A stretch of DNA of 64,000 nucleotides from Paludibacteraceae bacterium (GTDB lineage Bacteria; Bacteroidota; Bacteroidia; Bacteroidales; Paludibacteraceae): the NCBI GenBank assembly GCA_017630395.1, contig JAGBVI010000001.1:310001-374000 (forward strand), read 5' to 3'. How positions within the stretch are numbered: the first letter of the stretch is position 1; every line of letters starts with the position of its first letter. Positions 53,831 through 62,808 of this stretch are shown here, piece after piece. The notes under the pieces are model-generated. The model was not told where the DNA came from, did no database searches, and worked only from the letters and a program-made list of their open reading frames with translations. Both the position numbers and the translations under genes were made by a program.

Positions 53831-54196
53831 TCAACTGTCGTGAAGTCGCTTTCTCCACTCAGGTTCAACAGGGTCTTTCTCATAGATTGTTACATCCGAA
53901 ACAGGACACTTACAATCCCAACCACCCACCATGAAGTTCCACTGCTGAGTATAACTGCCACATACATTGTAACCCTCGTAACGCTGCACATGTACAATAT
54001 GCTTGGTAATCTCACCTTCCCAACCAAGAACCTTCAGGAAGATACGCTTGCCGCGGCGAGTAATGGTAAGCTCCTTGTCATTCTTACGCTCACCATCCCA
54101 TACCCAGTTGGAGAAATGTACTTCTTCACCGTTGGGGCAAAGGCGAGTGAGGTCTTTGAGAAGTGCTGTCTTGTTGCTATTCCAGAATGTACCCAT
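53831..54196 (-). CDS. Early protein of unknown function (121 aa)
   Basis: Ends in TGA. Beta-rich, with a Cys/Trp-rich C-terminal part (GGWDCKCPVSDV). No family recognised. The start is preceded by GAAAGGAACTAAAGATT, a Shine-Dalgarno leader shared in form with the genes at 56084, 63435 and 63855. Its promoter at 54223-54251 is a perfect TTGACA-N17-TATAAT. No in-frame TAG. Confidence 0.75.
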   Translation of the reverse strand: MGTFWNSNKTALLKDLTRLCPNGEEVHFSNWVWDGERKNDKELTITRRGKRIFLKVLGWEGEITKHIVHVQRYEGYNVCGSYTQQWNFMVGGWDCKCPVSDVTIYEKDPVEPEWRKRLHDS

Positions 54197-54222
54197 AATC
54201 TTTAGTTCCTTTCGTCAGGGAG

Positions 54223-54251
54223 ATTATACACTAAAATTCTAATAATGTCAA
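54223..54251 (-). promoter_or_regulatory. Early promoter TTGACA-N17-TATAAT
   Basis: Minus-strand TTGACA (plus 54246-54251), 17 bases, TATAAT (plus 54223-54228). Confidence 0.88.
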
Positions 54252-54270
54252 GTTAATTCTGCTAAAATTC

Positions 54271-54546
54271 TTACAATTCTTCGTGAAATTTTTCAATTTG
54301 TTCAAAGATAACGTGCATTGATACGCCAATGTTAAGCTTCTCCCAGAGAATCTTCTCAAGCTTAACCGTGTTCTTCAACTCAGCATTGATACCCTTACTA
54401 CGAATCCAACTATTCAAGCAGGAAGATACACGAATCTTACGCTGATTGTAGATATACTTGGCTTCCTCATACTGACGCTTCATCTTCTTCATCTGAAACT
54501 CAAAGTCAGAGAGGGGAGTATTGGATGTATCGTGGAGTTCTATCAT
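54271..54546 (-). CDS. Small helical early protein (91 aa)
   Basis: Strongly helical and basic (FEFQMKKMKRQYEEAKYIYN), with no family recognised. ATG 54546 is one base after the stop of the 48-aa gene, so the two are co-transcribed. No in-frame TAG. Confidence 0.72.
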   Translation of the reverse strand: MIELHDTSNTPLSDFEFQMKKMKRQYEEAKYIYNQRKIRVSSCLNSWIRSKGINAELKNTVKLEKILWEKLNIGVSMHVIFEQIEKFHEEL

Positions 54547-54547
54547 C

Positions 54548-54694
54548 TTAGTAATAGTTTTTGAGTTGGAGTTTGAGAGCTTGACGAGAGTTCTGCTTGT
54601 CCTTCTTGGACTTCATCACGCGAGTACCTGTGTTACCCTGAACCACTACTCTCGGCTTGTATTCCTTCGTCACCTTAATCTTTACCTTTTTCAT
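54548..54694 (-). CDS. Small basic early protein (48 aa)
   Basis: 48 aa, Lys/Arg-rich (MKKVKIKVTKEYKPRVVV, then KSKKDKQNSRQ), typical of a nucleic-acid-binding phage peptide. It has its own TTGACA-N17-TATAAT promoter nine bases upstream, so the leader is only about two bases. No in-frame TAG. Confidence 0.65.
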   Translation of the reverse strand: MKKVKIKVTKEYKPRVVVQGNTGTRVMKSKKDKQNSRQALKLQLKNYY

Positions 54695-54703
54695 GTCAAG
54701 GGT

Positions 54704-54732
54704 ATTATAAAAGATACTCGCGTGTTTGTCAA
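54704..54732 (-). promoter_or_regulatory. Early promoter TTGACA-N17-TATAAT
   Basis: Minus-strand TTGACA (plus 54727-54732), 17 bases, TATAAT (plus 54704-54709), nine bases before ATG 54694. Confidence 0.85.
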
Positions 54733-54733
54733 G

Positions 54734-55402
54734 TTAATTTATCCATTCTTTTGGAATAAATTTACTACGATAAGTTAAATGCTTATTGAACTCGTCATAA
54801 ATCATCTTCAACTTGACTTTATCTTCATTGCCAATGTCTTTAATGTACCACCAATGACAAATCATGTTCTGCAATGAGCATCTTACCATTGAAATAAAGG
54901 CTTGGGCATTCTCAATTTCTCCATCGTATCCCATTCGCTTTGTGTGAGTTGCACCATTTACGACCTCAAACTTACCATCTTTCGTTCTGTATGAAGTTCG
55001 AAAAAATTGTTCAATTTTATCAAACCATTTGGGTTCGCCTACATGATTCAACTTCATGGCATCTTTACCACACCATCCATAATTGCGAATCAATCCCTTA
55101 ATAAGCTCACTGGCATTAGTGAACACATCCTCAATGTTGACATTTTCAATGATGGGATTAGTTTTTTCAATACAATTTCCAACAATTTTGCCATGTATGT
55201 ACTGGATGGAACTATATTCTACCGAATGGAAGTCCTCTCCATCTGAATCAACTACACTAAGAATGACCTTCGTGTTACCATATCGTATAACCTCAACATA
55301 ATGAGTATGAGGGATACCAAAGCCATCAAGCCAAGTTACTAGTGGACGCTCGACTTTAACGCCATTATGGCGTTCCAACATGTTTTTAATCTTCGTTTGC
55401 AT
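54734..55402 (-). CDS. Early protein of unknown function (222 aa)
   Basis: Mixed alpha/beta, with no recognised family. N-terminal ~75 residues are beta-rich (HTHYVEVIRYGNTKVILSVV); the rest is helical with several Trp. ATG 55402 is exactly six bases from a TATAAT box with an AGAACT box upstream, so the mRNA may be leaderless. No in-frame TAG. Confidence 0.75.
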   Translation of the reverse strand: MQTKIKNMLERHNGVKVERPLVTWLDGFGIPHTHYVEVIRYGNTKVILSVVDSDGEDFHSVEYSSIQYIHGKIVGNCIEKTNPIIENVNIEDVFTNASELIKGLIRNYGWCGKDAMKLNHVGEPKWFDKIEQFFRTSYRTKDGKFEVVNGATHTKRMGYDGEIENAQAFISMVRCSLQNMICHWWYIKDIGNEDKVKLKMIYDEFNKHLTYRSKFIPKEWIN

Positions 55403-55408
55403 GACTAT

Positions 55409-55424
55409 ATTATATCACAGTTCT
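55409..55424 (-). promoter_or_regulatory. AGAACT-N4-TATAAT promoter, six bases from ATG
   Basis: Minus-strand AGAACT, GTGA, TATAAT (plus 55409-55414), then six bases and ATG 55402. Confidence 0.65.
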
Positions 55425-55489
55425 TTTTTATAAATGAGCTAATTTTATCTATCGTTTACTGAAAATGCTCTACAATGCCCTATAATGAC

Positions 55490-55816
55490 TTATACTTCTT
55501 CAACTTCAAACCAAAAGTGTACATTTTTGTGCTCACCCCAACAAATAGCCTCATAATAAGTTTTATTATCTTCAATAATGAAATCACTCATATCTACCCC
55601 ACGAATACCAAACTCTTTGAAAAATATAGTAAGCCACGCAACTAAATCACCACTATAACTTTTGCACTCTACAACCATCTTCTCAGACCAAGTGTAAGCA
55701 TCGCCACCATACTTTCCAAACACAATTTGAGAAGTCCTGCTCTTGCGTCCGTTCTTATAAGTTGTCACCATCTGCCCTTTGTTCATGGGCTTGATTGCTA
55801 ATGTTGCTCTGTACAT
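55490..55816 (-). CDS. Early protein of unknown function (108 aa)
   Basis: Beta-rich, with an aromatic C-terminus (CWGEHKNVHFWFEVEEV). No family recognised. It starts four bases after the stop of the preceding gene, so it is probably co-transcribed from the promoter at 56112-56140. No in-frame TAG. Confidence 0.72.
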   Translation of the reverse strand: MYRATLAIKPMNKGQMVTTYKNGRKSRTSQIVFGKYGGDAYTWSEKMVVECKSYSGDLVAWLTIFFKEFGIRGVDMSDFIIEDNKTYYEAICWGEHKNVHFWFEVEEV

Positions 55817-55820
55817 AGTA

Positions 55821-56084
55821 TTAGATGATTATGATTGCGTTCCAGTTGTCATTGACGCTTGAAGTAATGCAATAGAACTTCTTACCACCGCTCTTTTCGG
55901 TCAGTTCAACATTATCAGTAGAGTTAATACATACAGTAGCACCATCAATTGAAATCCTGTGTCCCCAACGGTCAGTAGTAATGCGTTCAATTGCCCCTAC
56001 ATAAGGAGTGGTTTGCTCAATAACAGTCACTCCTATGTTCATTTCCTTTGCATTTTCCAGAGCTTTGATGAGTTTCTCGTACAT
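55821..56084 (-). CDS. Early protein of unknown function (87 aa)
   Basis: Helical N-terminus (YEKLIKALENAKEM) then beta strands. The frame is open to 56111, but that overlaps the -10 box; ATG 56084 follows the Shine-Dalgarno leader GAAAGGAAACAAAGAAC and is chosen. No family recognised; no in-frame TAG. Confidence 0.75.
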   Translation of the reverse strand: MYEKLIKALENAKEMNIGVTVIEQTTPYVGAIERITTDRWGHRISIDGATVCINSTDNVELTEKSGGKKFYCITSSVNDNWNAIIII

Positions 56085-56111
56085 GTTCTTTGTTTCCTTT
56101 CGTGTGACCAC

Positions 56112-56140
56112 ATTATACTAGAATTCTAATCTTTTGTCAA
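56112..56140 (-). promoter_or_regulatory. Early promoter TTGACA-N17-TATAAT
   Basis: Minus-strand TTGACA (plus 56135-56140), 17 bases, TATAAT (plus 56112-56117). The -35 box overlaps the TGA stop of the upstream gene (56137-56139). Confidence 0.88.
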
Positions 56141-56529
56141 GACAATTTTGAAATAAAATTCAAAAATCTTTTGGCATTATCAGAAACCACATAAGGATAA
56201 TCCTCATTATTCAATGAAGTTATAAGGTGATTCATGAACTTCTTTACAGCAGGGGGAAGCTTAGTTACCACCTTGTAATTACCACATTCCATAATTTGCA
56301 TTCTACGGCTATAAAGAGTTACACTGTAACCAAAACTTACCAATTCACCACCTACAAAGTACATCTCAAAAAACTCAGTAGGATTACGGTCTACATAGAT
56401 ACGGAAGTAGTTCTCCTTATACTGAGGAATCTTACCATCACATACCTCAAAGTTGAACTCATCACTTGCGTAGTTCTTAAAGAGATTGAGAACAGTGTTA
56501 CGGCTAAGCTCTGTGGATTTGTAAATCAT
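56137..56529 (-). CDS. Early protein of unknown function (130 aa)
   Basis: Mixed alpha/beta, with no family recognised. Central beta block (YFRIYVDRNPTEFFEMYFV) and a basic helical C-terminus. It starts one base after the stop of the 30-aa ORF and ends in TGA inside the next promoter's -35 box. No in-frame TAG. Confidence 0.72.
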   Translation of the reverse strand: MIYKSTELSRNTVLNLFKNYASDEFNFEVCDGKIPQYKENYFRIYVDRNPTEFFEMYFVGGELVSFGYSVTLYSRRMQIMECGNYKVVTKLPPAVKKFMNHLITSLNNEDYPYVVSDNAKRFLNFISKLS

Positions 56530-56530
56530 A

Positions 56531-56623
56531 TTAGTTGTCTCCTAAAAGTTTCATGAACATGTTAAGCTCCTCTTCAAGAGCAATGCGATTATATTCGAGA
56601 ATGTCTACCGTTTCTTCCTTCAT
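56531..56623 (-). CDS. Possible small early peptide (30 aa)
   Basis: ATG 56623 sits nine bases from a strong TTGACT-N17-TATAAT promoter; 30 codons (MKEETVDILEYNRIALEEEL and on), amphipathic helix, ending in TAA. The absence of any other start near the promoter supports it, but it could be a leader region for the 130-aa gene. Confidence 0.5.
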   Translation of the reverse strand: MKEETVDILEYNRIALEEELNMFMKLLGDN

Positions 56624-56632
56624 GACAGGGAC

Positions 56633-56661
56633 ATTATAAACAAAAATAGGGAGAAAGTCAA
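56633..56661 (-). promoter_or_regulatory. Early promoter TTGACT-N17-TATAAT
   Basis: Minus-strand TTGACT (plus 56656-56661), 17 bases, TATAAT (plus 56633-56638). Confidence 0.8.
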
Positions 56662-56697
56662 GAACTTTCTCCCATAAAATTCAAATTATTTTCAGTT

Positions 56698-57825
56698 TTA
56701 CCCTTCAATTTCGTTAAACATCACTCCACTTTGTTTGAAAATGTTGTAGAATGTATTAAAACGAATCTTTGCGGACTTAGCAGTCGTTGTACCCTTTGCA
56801 ATAGAATCAAGCAACTCTACATTGTTCTTAATTGCATCATAATACATTGCCTTAACAGTATCACGGTTCTTAAACACGCTATCCATATCGGCAAATGAGA
56901 AGAAGTACATTAACACTTCAAAAATACCCTGATTAAATGAACTGAACTTAGGTTCTCCGTTTTCTGTTACCCACACACCATTTTCAATAATCGGTCGGCA
57001 GAACGCACGAGTACCGAAAATAGACTTAATGATAGTAATGGCATTATTAAACTTCGTCTTAAGATTACCCTTATACTCTTCAGTCAGTTCAGCAGGATTA
57101 TCACGGAAATGACCGAGATGCTTATCCAAATCGCCATCAGGATTGGCAGGATTGGCTGCATAGTTTAGGGTATTCTGATAGAATGTCTTATTGTGAATAA
57201 GAGTAGCCCAAATCTGACAGAACTTCTCATGTTCAAGCTTCTTCCTGTTCACAGTGTTAGCCTTAGAACCAAGAATAGAAAGGTAATCCTCATTGTTACT
57301 AAGTTCCTTCAAGAAGTCATAATAAGGCCCAGAAAGACTATTACGGCGAATTGCACCAGAAGTAAGAGCAACACCCTTAGTATTAATACGATTGTAATGG
57401 TCTTTAATTACGGAAAGAGGAGTTCCATGTACCCATCGCTCAATCTTAATACAAGACTGTGCAATAATCCACTGGTCAACACCAAAATCCTTAAACTTCT
57501 TCCCATTAAGATGCTTAAGACGCTCAATCTCAGTCTTGAACTTAAACTTGTTCTCCATGAAACGGCGAAGAGTAGTAAGGCGTTGCTGACCATCGCTAAA
57601 ATATGTCATGGTTTTCCCATTTTCCTCAATGTCATATGCAAAGAAAGTAGGAAGCGCATAACCAAGAAGGATAGACTCAATAAGAGAGGTCTGGTTTGGA
57701 AGCTTCCAAACATATTCTCGCTGGAAGTCAGGACTTACCGAATAAGTACCACTCTGAAGGTTACGAACAACTTCTTCAATAGTTGGCTTGGTCTCTTGTG
57801 TTACATACGGATTATACTTAGACAT
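56698..57825 (-). CDS. DUF262 family protein (GmrSD/ParB-like nuclease fold)
   Basis: 375 aa. DUF262 hallmarks: VSPDFQREYVWKLPNQTSLIESILLG near residue 33 and YFSDGQQRLTTL near residue 74 (the DGQQR motif), then IKIERW and YNRINTKGVALT. In type IV restriction enzymes (GmrSD) this domain is the NTPase/specificity part; stand-alone copies are widespread and their role in phages is unknown. No partner nuclease domain (DUF1524) is seen at the C-terminus, which instead is helical. The leader is long and C/A-rich. No in-frame TAG. Confidence 0.85.
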   Translation of the reverse strand: MSKYNPYVTQETKPTIEEVVRNLQSGTYSVSPDFQREYVWKLPNQTSLIESILLGYALPTFFAYDIEENGKTMTYFSDGQQRLTTLRRFMENKFKFKTEIERLKHLNGKKFKDFGVDQWIIAQSCIKIERWVHGTPLSVIKDHYNRINTKGVALTSGAIRRNSLSGPYYDFLKELSNNEDYLSILGSKANTVNRKKLEHEKFCQIWATLIHNKTFYQNTLNYAANPANPDGDLDKHLGHFRDNPAELTEEYKGNLKTKFNNAITIIKSIFGTRAFCRPIIENGVWVTENGEPKFSSFNQGIFEVLMYFFSFADMDSVFKNRDTVKAMYYDAIKNNVELLDSIAKGTTTAKSAKIRFNTFYNIFKQSGVMFNEIEG

Positions 57826-57896
57826 AATGTGTGTTGTGTTTTGTGTTTCTTGATTTCTATGACAGGTACTTGTCCTTTTTCCCTGTCGGCACGGAC

Positions 57897-57925
57897 ATTA
57901 TACACAACTTTTTTAATAATGTCAA
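57897..57925 (-). promoter_or_regulatory. Early promoter TTGACA-N17-TATAAT
   Basis: Minus-strand TTGACA (plus 57920-57925), 17 bases, TATAAT (plus 57897-57902). The leader to ATG 57825 is about 65 bases. Confidence 0.88.
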
Positions 57926-57959
57926 TAACTTTTTTATAAAAAAGTGAAAAAATAAAAAA

Positions 57960-57978
57960 GGGGATTTTTTAAATCCCC
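57960..57978 (-). terminator. Terminator at the DNA polymerase stop
   Basis: GGGGATTT (57960-57967) and AAATCCCC (57971-57978) form a perfect stem that contains the polymerase TAA. A minus-strand T tract follows. Confidence 0.85.
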
Positions 57979-60701
57979 AAGATGTCAAACAAACTAAACT
58001 CGTAGTTCAATGTAGGGTTAAAAGCGGGCCAACCCATTGTCTGATAATACCTTCTGAGTTCTTCATAGATAATCTTCTCAAATCCTGTCTTGTTATCAAT
58101 CTTGAATAAATTATCAAACTCACCTGGCCATTCGTCCAAGAAACAAATCTTCTCAATACCCCACTCATTATCCTTTTCAACAGGAACAATCTTCACAACA
58201 TCGCCACCCTTTACTTCCTGTAACTTATTGATACCCTTTTCTTTGATAACTTTGTTGTAGGTCTGTGCTACTCGGATGTGACCAGGGATTACTATCTTCT
58301 TACCATAATTGTCATAGGTAAGATACTTCACATTCTTTCCTTGTATCACTTCCTCAATTCTAAGATTAGAATACTTATCCATGTTATTACAACGCTTAGT
58401 CTCTGCCTTTTCCGTGGGATTCATCTCACAGTAATCCTTGTAGAGTTGATTTATCATGATGTCTGTACTCTGTCTGTCCTGTGTGAGCATCATGTTCTCT
58501 ACAATCTTCTTACCCATCTCTTTCAAATTTGCAGGCATTACAGACCGTGCAAACTTCACCCCTGTATACTTGAACTTAGGATGCTTAACACCCTCATTAT
58601 CAAGGATATGCAATACATAGTTCTTCTTAGCTGCTTCATCTGCATTGTTCAACTTGGTCAAATACAAGCCACCATCACAGATTTTCTCACGTTTGAAGTA
58701 CAAGCAACAGTTATGGCTATTCGTTTTCTCCTCATACCATCGTGGAAATTCAGTAGAGAAGAAATCGTCAGCCTCTTGCACAAGGGCATATCCCTCATCT
58801 GTTACTCTGTCACCATCAAACATTTTGATACCTACGCCACTGAAATCAATACCCAATGAGTCTGTATCATTGAATACAACCACTCTATCCCAATCAATGT
58901 CAGATGTAGTGCCTAACTCCTTACGCTTGGCTTCTACAAACACCTTAGCAAAGGCATTCATCTGCTGAATTGAACGGCTACCCATCGAGCAAATAGCATT
59001 ACCAATGTCATCATCACCCAAGGGATTCATGCGACTATTGATTGCACCATACGCACTGTTAATCAAAATCTTAATAGTATACTGCATGATGTCCTTCTGT
59101 TCAATAATGTAATCATTCTCCTTAATCTTGGCTTTGAGTTCCTTGATAAGTTCCTTGTTACCCTTATTGGCTTTAATCTGCTTCTCTAACTCTTCGTTCT
59201 CAGCGTTCAACTTCTTAATGTCCTTACGCTCTCTGTTACGGTTCTCGTAGTTGGTACGCATGTACTCAGGGAAAATACCCTCGCTCTTCTGAGTGAATAC
59301 ACAACCATTTGCAGATAATACCAAGTCAAACTTCTGAATGAAAATCTTCAACTGACCTCTGTTAATTCTACGCTCATGTCCCTGAATGTCCTTAAAGGTA
59401 AGCATATCAGAATCATCACCATAATACACATCTCGGTTGAAGTCAAAGTAACACATACCTACCTTTGTTTCAGGTGACATGTTATTGGAACGAACCAATG
59501 AGGGATAAAGTGATGAAGCATCATAAGTTACAACACAATTATAGAAGCCAGGGTTAGAAGATACGAAACCACCAACCTTATTCTCATCATCAGTGCCACG
59601 GAATGTATGAATTTGAACACCACGTGCTTTTGCTAATCGTGTAATACCTCCATTGGTCACAGGAATTGTGGTAATACCTTTACTGTAATTCACACAACCA
59701 ATGTTGCTAATCATTCGTAAGATGTCCATGTAGCGCATCTTACCGTCCAACCTCACAATTAGTTCTACGTCTCGGACGTTGTATTCTACGAACTTATCCC
59801 AGTCATGTTCCATGAATTCGTAAATGGTCATACCTTGGTAGTCTACCTTACCAACGCCTAATTCCATTGTACAAATGTAGTCCAACTTGTAAGACTCTTG
59901 TTTTACTACCTTGAACTTGGTATAAATCTCCTGATAATCCATGAGGTCAATTCCTGCCACATCATAGCGAGTAATCTTTTTCATCATCTTATCCACAGCT
60001 TCACGCTCATTGATAACGCCATAGGGAGAAAGTCTATAATACTGTGCATCACCCAACTTCTTCTTGATACGATTGAATGTATAAGGATAGTCAAAGCCAT
60101 TACTATTCCATCCTGCTACAATGTCAGGATAGTCCTTATCACACCACATGTCTACAAATCTTTGTAAAAGGTCTTTCTCATCCTTACACTTTACAAAGAT
60201 TGCTTGCTTTATCAATCCCTAACCACTGTATTCATTCTTAGAGAATACATAATACTTCTTTACCAAACTGTCATAAGCAGTAATAATGTTAATCTCTGCC
60301 TTCGCTTCTTCAGGCTTAGGGAATTCACCATTAGGCAAGGGGTCTACCTCAATGTCAAAGAAAATAATTCGTAAGGGATTGGCAGTAAAGTCTTTATCTT
60401 CTACCTTATCCCAATACTCGTCCAATAGGAACTGCTGCGTTACATCAAAATTTTCATATATACGCTTCGTCTCTTTATTCTTGAGGTAACGGCTTCTGTC
60501 CCAAGGCTGTTCAAACTCCTTCTTGATTAGCTTAGTTCCAAACAAAGATTTATAAGTTCCTCTTGGATGTTCAATGTAAATGTAAGGTGAGTAAGGTTTA
60601 GTCAAACGGACACGATTACCCTTACTATCCCAAGTAGATAGTTTGATACATGGTCCGCCTAAACTCTCATCACTACACCACCAAGCATTACGATAACTCA
60701 T
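57969..60701 (-). CDS. DNA polymerase, family B, T4 gp43-like
   Basis: 910 aa. Exonuclease motifs FFDIEVD (Exo I), AGWNSNGFDYPY (Exo II) and YNVRDVELI (Exo III), and polymerase motifs YDASSLYPSLV (A), NSAYGAINSRMNP (B) and FNDTDSLGID (C) are all present. The catalytic Asp residues are intact. One in-frame TAG at 60216 (codon 162) lies between Exo I and Exo II; without suppression it would give only a short fragment. Start ATG 60701 is chosen because a TATAAT box ends six bases before it; an upstream ATG at 60731 would lie outside this transcript. Confidence 0.95.
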
Positions 60702-60707
60702 ACCACT

Positions 60708-60723
60708 ATTATACGGATGTTCT
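60708..60723 (-). promoter_or_regulatory. AGAACA-N4-TATAAT promoter of DNA polymerase
   Basis: Minus-strand AGAACA, TCCG, TATAAT (plus 60708-60713), six bases before ATG 60701. The -10 overlaps the TAA of the small upstream gene. Confidence 0.68.
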
Positions 60724-60840
60724 AAGGACAATGAATATCAAAATTAGACCAATTATGTATATTATTCTTGCACGGCAGTCATCTGCCATTACAAGCAGCG
60801 TCACCAAATAAGTTATACTAATAATTGTAAGAAAACTCAT
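60709..60840 (-). CDS. Small membrane peptide (43 aa)
   Basis: ATG 60840 to TAA 60709. Two hydrophobic helices (LTIISITYLVTLLVMA and ARIIYIIGLILIFIVL) around a short charged loop (DDCR), so likely a two-pass inner-membrane peptide. It has the same start context as DNA polymerase (TATAAT-N6-ATGAGT). Its stop codon lies in the polymerase -10 box. Function unknown; small phage membrane proteins often act in exclusion or lysis timing. Confidence 0.6.
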   Translation of the reverse strand: MSFLTIISITYLVTLLVMADDCRARIIYIIGLILIFIVLRTSV

Positions 60841-60846
60841 ACCAAT

Positions 60847-60862
60847 ATTATACAGTAGTTCT
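60847..60862 (-). promoter_or_regulatory. AGAACT-N4-TATAAT promoter, six bases from ATG
   Basis: Minus-strand AGAACT, ACTG, TATAAT (plus 60847-60852), then six bases and ATG 60840. Confidence 0.65.
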
Positions 60863-60871
60863 ACAACAAAA

Positions 60872-60895
60872 AGACGGTGGAGATTTCCACCGTCT
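60872..60895 (-). terminator. Terminator after the 514-aa gene
   Basis: AGACGGTGGA (60872-60881) pairs with TCCACCGTCT (60886-60895), with TTTTTG on the minus strand. Confidence 0.88.
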
Positions 60896-60911
60896 CATTC
60901 AATCGTTCAAA

Positions 60912-62456
60912 TTATCTTTTCTCAATAGAACTGTTTATCTCTTCAATCTCACTATCAATCGCTTCCTTAAACTTTTCAACTTTATCTACTTCATCAATAA
61001 GTTGTTCGTCTTCGGAAATGAAAAGAACATCAAATGCTTTATATTCCTCATCGAGGATATTTTCAGTGAGCCATACTGTTACAATGTTCTTTTTCTCGTC
61101 ATGCTCGTACTTTGAGAAATTCACTACATTTACAACATCTTCTTTATCATTCTTGTAATGAATCGTGATTGAGGAATCAATGTCATCGAAAGGAGGACAA
61201 CAATAGATACTTTTAACTTCTCGTGAAATACTAAATGCTCCTTTAACAATAAACACCTTCGGGTCAATGTAATTTCTAACAATTATCTTTTTACCTTTTT
61301 GTAATTTATGAAGAAGATTACAAAGTTCACTCCACTTACTGAGGTCAATGATAGGAGCAGTTTTCTCAGATTGCTTATTCCACTTATTCATCAACATTTC
61401 TTCAATGGCTTGAAGATAATTTATTTCAACTCTTTCTGCATTCAACCAATCTTTTGAATATTCAAATCGAGGGGCTGGATACTCTTTATCAAATGTATCT
61501 CTATTGTGGCCTTCGTTATTAATTACTTTTGTAGTTTCTTCTGACCAATCCCATTCCTTTCTACCCAAACCTCTATTAGTCCAACCATTTATGATAAGTC
61601 TGGACTTCAAGAAACTCCACATGTAACTGATGGGCATGTCTCTATGTTCAAGAAATTCACCACACCACAAATCAAAAATACGCTTAGACTCGACATGAAC
61701 ATCAGGTCTAAACCATTTCCATTTTGGAAATTTCCTATCTTTGACAATAGCCTGAAAACTCCATCCATTAGGTTCTGTAACAAGTCTCTTGGTAAGACTT
61801 GTCATTTTATCACTAACAAAATTATCCAAAACCCTTACAAATCTATCGTATTCAGTTTGTTTCTCTCGCTCCTCATAAAAATCCCAATGTCTTCTTCCAT
61901 TCTTATCACCAAAGAAGTTCTGCTTTATGTCCTCATCAACTCTATCAAGACTTTCCAATGGAATAGCCTCATCAGTGCGTTCTGCCAATTCATCGTTCAA
62001 TTCAAGAGGGCGCAAATCATCAATCAAAACCGTTTTGTCATCAACTCCACACAATGCAGAAGTCAAAGACTTTTCAGCAATGTAATCAAGGGAAAGTTCA
62101 GAAAGTTTTTCAATTATAGAAGGCTCAGGGTCTTCGTCCATCTCCTTTCTGAGAAGTGCTGCTCTATAAAAATCCCCAATTTGACGATACACATCATCGT
62201 AATCCTCACCATCAAGACACTCAACAAAAACATATTTCAACCCCAAGTCATCATAGGTCGCTGAATGAAGTTTTGTTTCTTTCTCAATCTCCTGTAGTCT
62301 ATCCCTTACACGTTTAGTTTCAATGATGGAAATGTCTCGTTTCACCATTTCCTCTGCAATCTACACCAACGTATCTGAGGTCTTCACCAACGCTGACTTA
62401 TTTGCGTCTTTATCATCGTATTCAAATACCTTTTCTTCAATCGTTACTCTTACCAT
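60912..62456 (-). CDS. Early protein of unknown function (514 aa)
   Basis: Reads through TAG at 62361 (codon 32) to TAA 60912. Highly charged and helical throughout, with an acidic N-terminal third (ERTDEAIPLESLDRVDEDI) and an acidic C-terminus (EAIDSEIEEINSS). No catalytic motif or family was recognised, and it is not a large terminase: no Walker A or B motif is visible. The start is six bases from a TATAAT box with an AGAACT box, as for DNA polymerase, so it may belong to the replication set. Confidence 0.75.
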
Positions 62457-62462
62457 ACAACT

Positions 62463-62478
62463 ATTATACAGTAGTTCT
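62463..62478 (-). promoter_or_regulatory. AGAACT-N4-TATAAT promoter, six bases from ATG
   Basis: Minus-strand AGAACT, ACTG, TATAAT (plus 62463-62468), then six bases and ATG 62456. Confidence 0.65.
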
Positions 62479-62480
62479 TA

Positions 62481-62660
62481 TCAATCAAGTGGTAATCCAA
62501 TTAGTGCATCTCCATTGATAAAACACCATACACAGCCATACTTATCCACTTCACACTTGGTAAGTGGCTCTTTATCATAGTGATTAGGTATTGTTAGTTT
62601 GTTATCTTCAATATAACCTATGATGTTTTGTCCATCAATTTCAAATTCCCATTTTGTCAT
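62481..62660 (-). CDS. Small early protein (59 aa)
   Basis: ATG 62660 to TGA 62481. Compact, with paired Cys residues (KCEVDKYGCVWC) that could bind zinc. The start overlaps the upstream gene by 20 bases. No family recognised; no in-frame TAG. Confidence 0.65.
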   Translation of the reverse strand: MTKWEFEIDGQNIIGYIEDNKLTIPNHYDKEPLTKCEVDKYGCVWCFINGDALIGLPLD

Positions 62661-62808
62661 GTAATTGTTTCTTTACCTTATCGTATTCTTTTTGAAATTT
62701 GATAAGTTGTTCATCAGAAGGCTTTACTTGTTTTATTGCACCATATGTAACATTGAGCATATATCTCAATGCTATCTTCTTCATCTCTAAAATCTCTAAC
62801 TCATTCAT
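62641..62808 (-). CDS. Small helical early protein (55 aa)
   Basis: ATG 62808 to TGA 62641; helical and basic (QLIKFQKEYDKVKKQLHDK). Overlaps both neighbours by 8-20 bases, a sign of translational coupling. No family recognised. Confidence 0.65.
   Translation of the reverse strand: MNELEILEMKKIALRYMLNVTYGAIKQVKPSDEQLIKFQKEYDKVKKQLHDKMGI

Noticed and set aside
60702-60731. DNA polymerase start at ATG 60731
   Set aside because: It lies upstream of the TATAAT box that fits ATG 60701 and overlaps the small membrane gene; not excluded if transcription reads through from upstream.
60912-62456. Large terminase subunit
   Set aside because: Size is plausible but no Walker A, Walker B or nuclease Asp motif is visible.
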